Shown: in pieces, positions 62,179 to 64,000 of the stretch
Numbering within the stretch: the first letter of the stretch is position 1
Layout: each line of letters begins with the position of its first letter
Source of the DNA: Oasisia sp. SBJ-2009
Taxonomy: Eukaryota > Annelida > Polychaeta > Sabellida > Siboglinidae
DNA: 64,000 nucleotides
NCBI GenBank assembly: GCA_964017155.1
Contig: OZ024867.1
Location: forward strand, 24,656,136 to 24,720,135
Reading direction: 5' to 3'
The notes under the pieces: generated by a model
What the model was told of the DNA's origin: nothing
The model's database searches: none
What the model saw: only the letters and a program-made list of their open reading frames with translations
Position numbers and translations under genes: made by a program

Positions 62179-62300
62179 ACGCCACGCCACGCCACGCCAC
62201 GCCACGCCACGCCACGCCACGCCACGCCACGCCACGCCACGCCACGCCACGCCACGCCACGCCACGCCACGCCACGCCACGCCACGCCACGCCACGCCAC
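62179..62300. repeat. (CCACG)n pentamer tract
   Basis: About 24 units of gccac, leading directly into a hexamer tract that differs by one added C. Confidence 0.97.
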
Positions 62301-63304
62301 CGCCACCGCCACCGCCACCGCCACCGCCACCGCCACCGCCACCGCCACCGCCACCGCCACCGCCACCGCCACCGCCACCGCCACCGCCACCGCCACCGCC
62401 ACCGCCACCGCCACCGCCACCGCCACCGCCACCGCCACCGCCACCGCCACCGCCACCGCCACCGCCACCGCCACCGCCACCGCCACCGCCACCGCCACCG
62501 CCACCGCCACCGCCACCGCCACCGCCACCGCCACCGCCACCGCCACCGCCACCGCCACCGCCACCGCCACCGCCACCGCCACCGCCACCGCCACCGCCAC
62601 CGCCACCGCCACCGCCACCGCCACCGCCACCGCCACCGCCACCGCCACCGCCACCGCCACCGCCACCGCCACCGCCACCGCCACCGCCACCGCCACCGCC
62701 ACCGCCACCGCCACCGCCACCGCCACCGCCACCGCCACCGCCACCGCCACCGCCACCGCCACCGCCACCGCCACCGCCACCGCCACCGCCACCGCCACCG
62801 CCACCGCCACCGCCACCGCCACCGCCACCGCCACCGCCACCGCCACCGCCACCGCCACCGCCACCGCCACCGCCACCGCCACCGCCACCGCCACCGCCAC
62901 CGCCACCGCCACCGCCACCGCCACCGCCACCGCCACCGCCACCGCCACCGCCACCGCCACCGCCACCGCCACCGCCACCGCCACCGCCACCGCCACCGCC
63001 ACCGCCACCGCCACCGCCACCGCCACCGCCACCGCCACCGCCACCGCCACCGCCACCGCCACCGCCACCGCCACCGCCACCGCCACCGCCACCGCCACCG
63101 CCACCGCCACCGCCACCGCCACCGCCACCGCCACCGCCACCGCCACCGCCACCGCCACCGCCACCGCCACCGCCACCGCCACCGCCACCGCCACCGCCAC
63201 CGCCACCGCCACCGCCACCGCCACCGCCACCGCCACCGCCACCGCCACCGCCACCGCCACCGCCACCGCCACCGCCACCGCCACCGCCACCGCCACCGCC
63301 ACCG
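62298..63304. repeat. (CCACCG)n hexamer tract of about 1 kb
   Basis: About 167 uninterrupted units. The plus strand reads His-Arg; the minus strand reads Ala-Val or poly-Gly, depending on frame. No gene is implied. Confidence 0.98.
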
Positions 63305-63685
63305 ATTAAAAACGGAAGTTGACCGTCACACCGTCTCTCCGACAAAGACGATGATAACGTTGTATGTTTGGTAGACGGGCGTAGATGTCATCAGATGTCA
63401 GCCTCCACTGTCTATGCGACACACGGGAGTAGCTGTCACGACCTAGGCTCGTTTAACCAACTGTCGCTGGGCTGCATAACTTCGCCGTAAATACTTGAAA
63501 GGGTACAAACTGCTGCCACCTCACGGTTATCGAGGCTAGGGTAATCGAGTTAATGGCCGCTGCGGCGTCGCCACCTAGTGGCTACAAATGTTGTTTCGCC
63601 ACCTAGTGTCTAACATGGTTAATGGGCGCTGCGGTTTGGGTACAGCTCCAGCGACTAACAATGTTACCCTTTGATCTTCTGACGA
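63305..63685. other. Unique sequence with two CTCF-like words
   Basis: No gene seen. The two words, at about 63569 and 63598, share cgccacctagtg. On the opposite strand the first reads CCACTAGGTGGCG, close to the CTCF core. Confidence 0.35.
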
Positions 63686-63809
63686 CCAGGTCCGTGTAAA
63701 TACCGTCTTTTCGTTTTCAGTTTTCAAATATGCCAACGAAAAACGAATTAGTGTTTCATTCACATATTTGAAAACGAAAAACGAAAAGTCAGTATATACA
63801 CGGACCCGG
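63686..63809. mobile_element. Foldback element with 47-base arms
   Basis: The arms (63686-63732 and 63763-63809) are near-perfect reverse complements. The outer end is ccgggtccgtgta, followed by ttttcgttttcag-type sequence, with a 30-base loop. It is a miniature inverted-repeat element, non-coding. Confidence 0.78.
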
Positions 63810-64000
63810 CCACAACAGTCGTGTTATTAATACATCAATGCGTATGGGGAAATACCACCGGGTGGTATCGCTCTGCTATTGCTGACTGCAGTGCTGCTCA
63901 AAAGAACTGCATTGTGCCGTTTATGAAAATTCCTGGAATCACTGAATGTAGACTGAGTAGGAATGATATTTCTGTGTAGCATATATGGTATCAGACAGTG

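Noticed and set aside
62028..63374. His-Arg, Ala-Val and poly-Gly ORFs
   Set aside because: Products of the CCACCG hexamer tract in different frames.

Overview
The window is nuclear DNA from an animal, most likely an invertebrate bilaterian. It carries two spliced genes of animal families, a Na+/K+-ATPase beta-like subunit and a glypican. It also has long introns, LINE and cut-and-paste transposon remnants, and a very heavy load of satellites. The sequence alone does not settle whether it is a lophotrochozoan or a basal deuterostome. There are no operons, CRISPR arrays, rRNA genes or tRNA genes that I can support.

Gene content, all host genes on the minus strand. At 1331-2503 are the first two coding exons of a Na+/K+-ATPase beta-subunit-like gene, which continues off the left edge. 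At 15056-48890 is a complete glypican of the GPC4/GPC6 (Dally-like) subclass. I reconstructed eight coding exons whose phases all agree: 48704-48890, 29545-29703, 23701-24092, 22506-22671, 21677-21807, 18036-18346, 16667-16842 and 15056-15342. Together they give a 602-residue protein with signal peptide, 14 extracellular cysteines, a furin-type site, five Ser-Gly dipeptides after an acidic run, and a C-terminal GPI signal. Its start codon lies in a GC-rich promoter region around 48.2-49.3 kb. Intron 1 is about 19 kb.

Mobile DNA. An apparently intact LINE (53271-56449, ORF 53286-56324, minus) is flanked by a 13-bp target-site duplication. It sits inside an older transposon with long inverted repeats and a Mutator-like transposase scrap. 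There is also a broken LINE tail (9182-9712), a piggyBac-type TTAA-flanked element (25001-26125) with a truncated relative, and several small inverted-repeat families (17491, 18604, 19676, 26765, 31521, 42994, 45107, 45856 and 63686). A 2.6-kb segment is duplicated in tandem at 3001-8181.

Tandem repeats make up perhaps a quarter of the window. Minisatellites lie in the glypican introns and flanks, and huge composite microsatellites at 51.2-52.1, 58.3-61.9 and 62.2-63.3 kb. The most unusual observation is that three minisatellites in the glypican gene are built from its own splice junctions. Intron 4 repeats the end of exon 4 with its donor, intron 5 repeats the end of exon 5 with its donor, and intron 1 repeats the acceptor and start of exon 2. 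The gene therefore carries rows of near-identical decoy splice sites next to the real ones.
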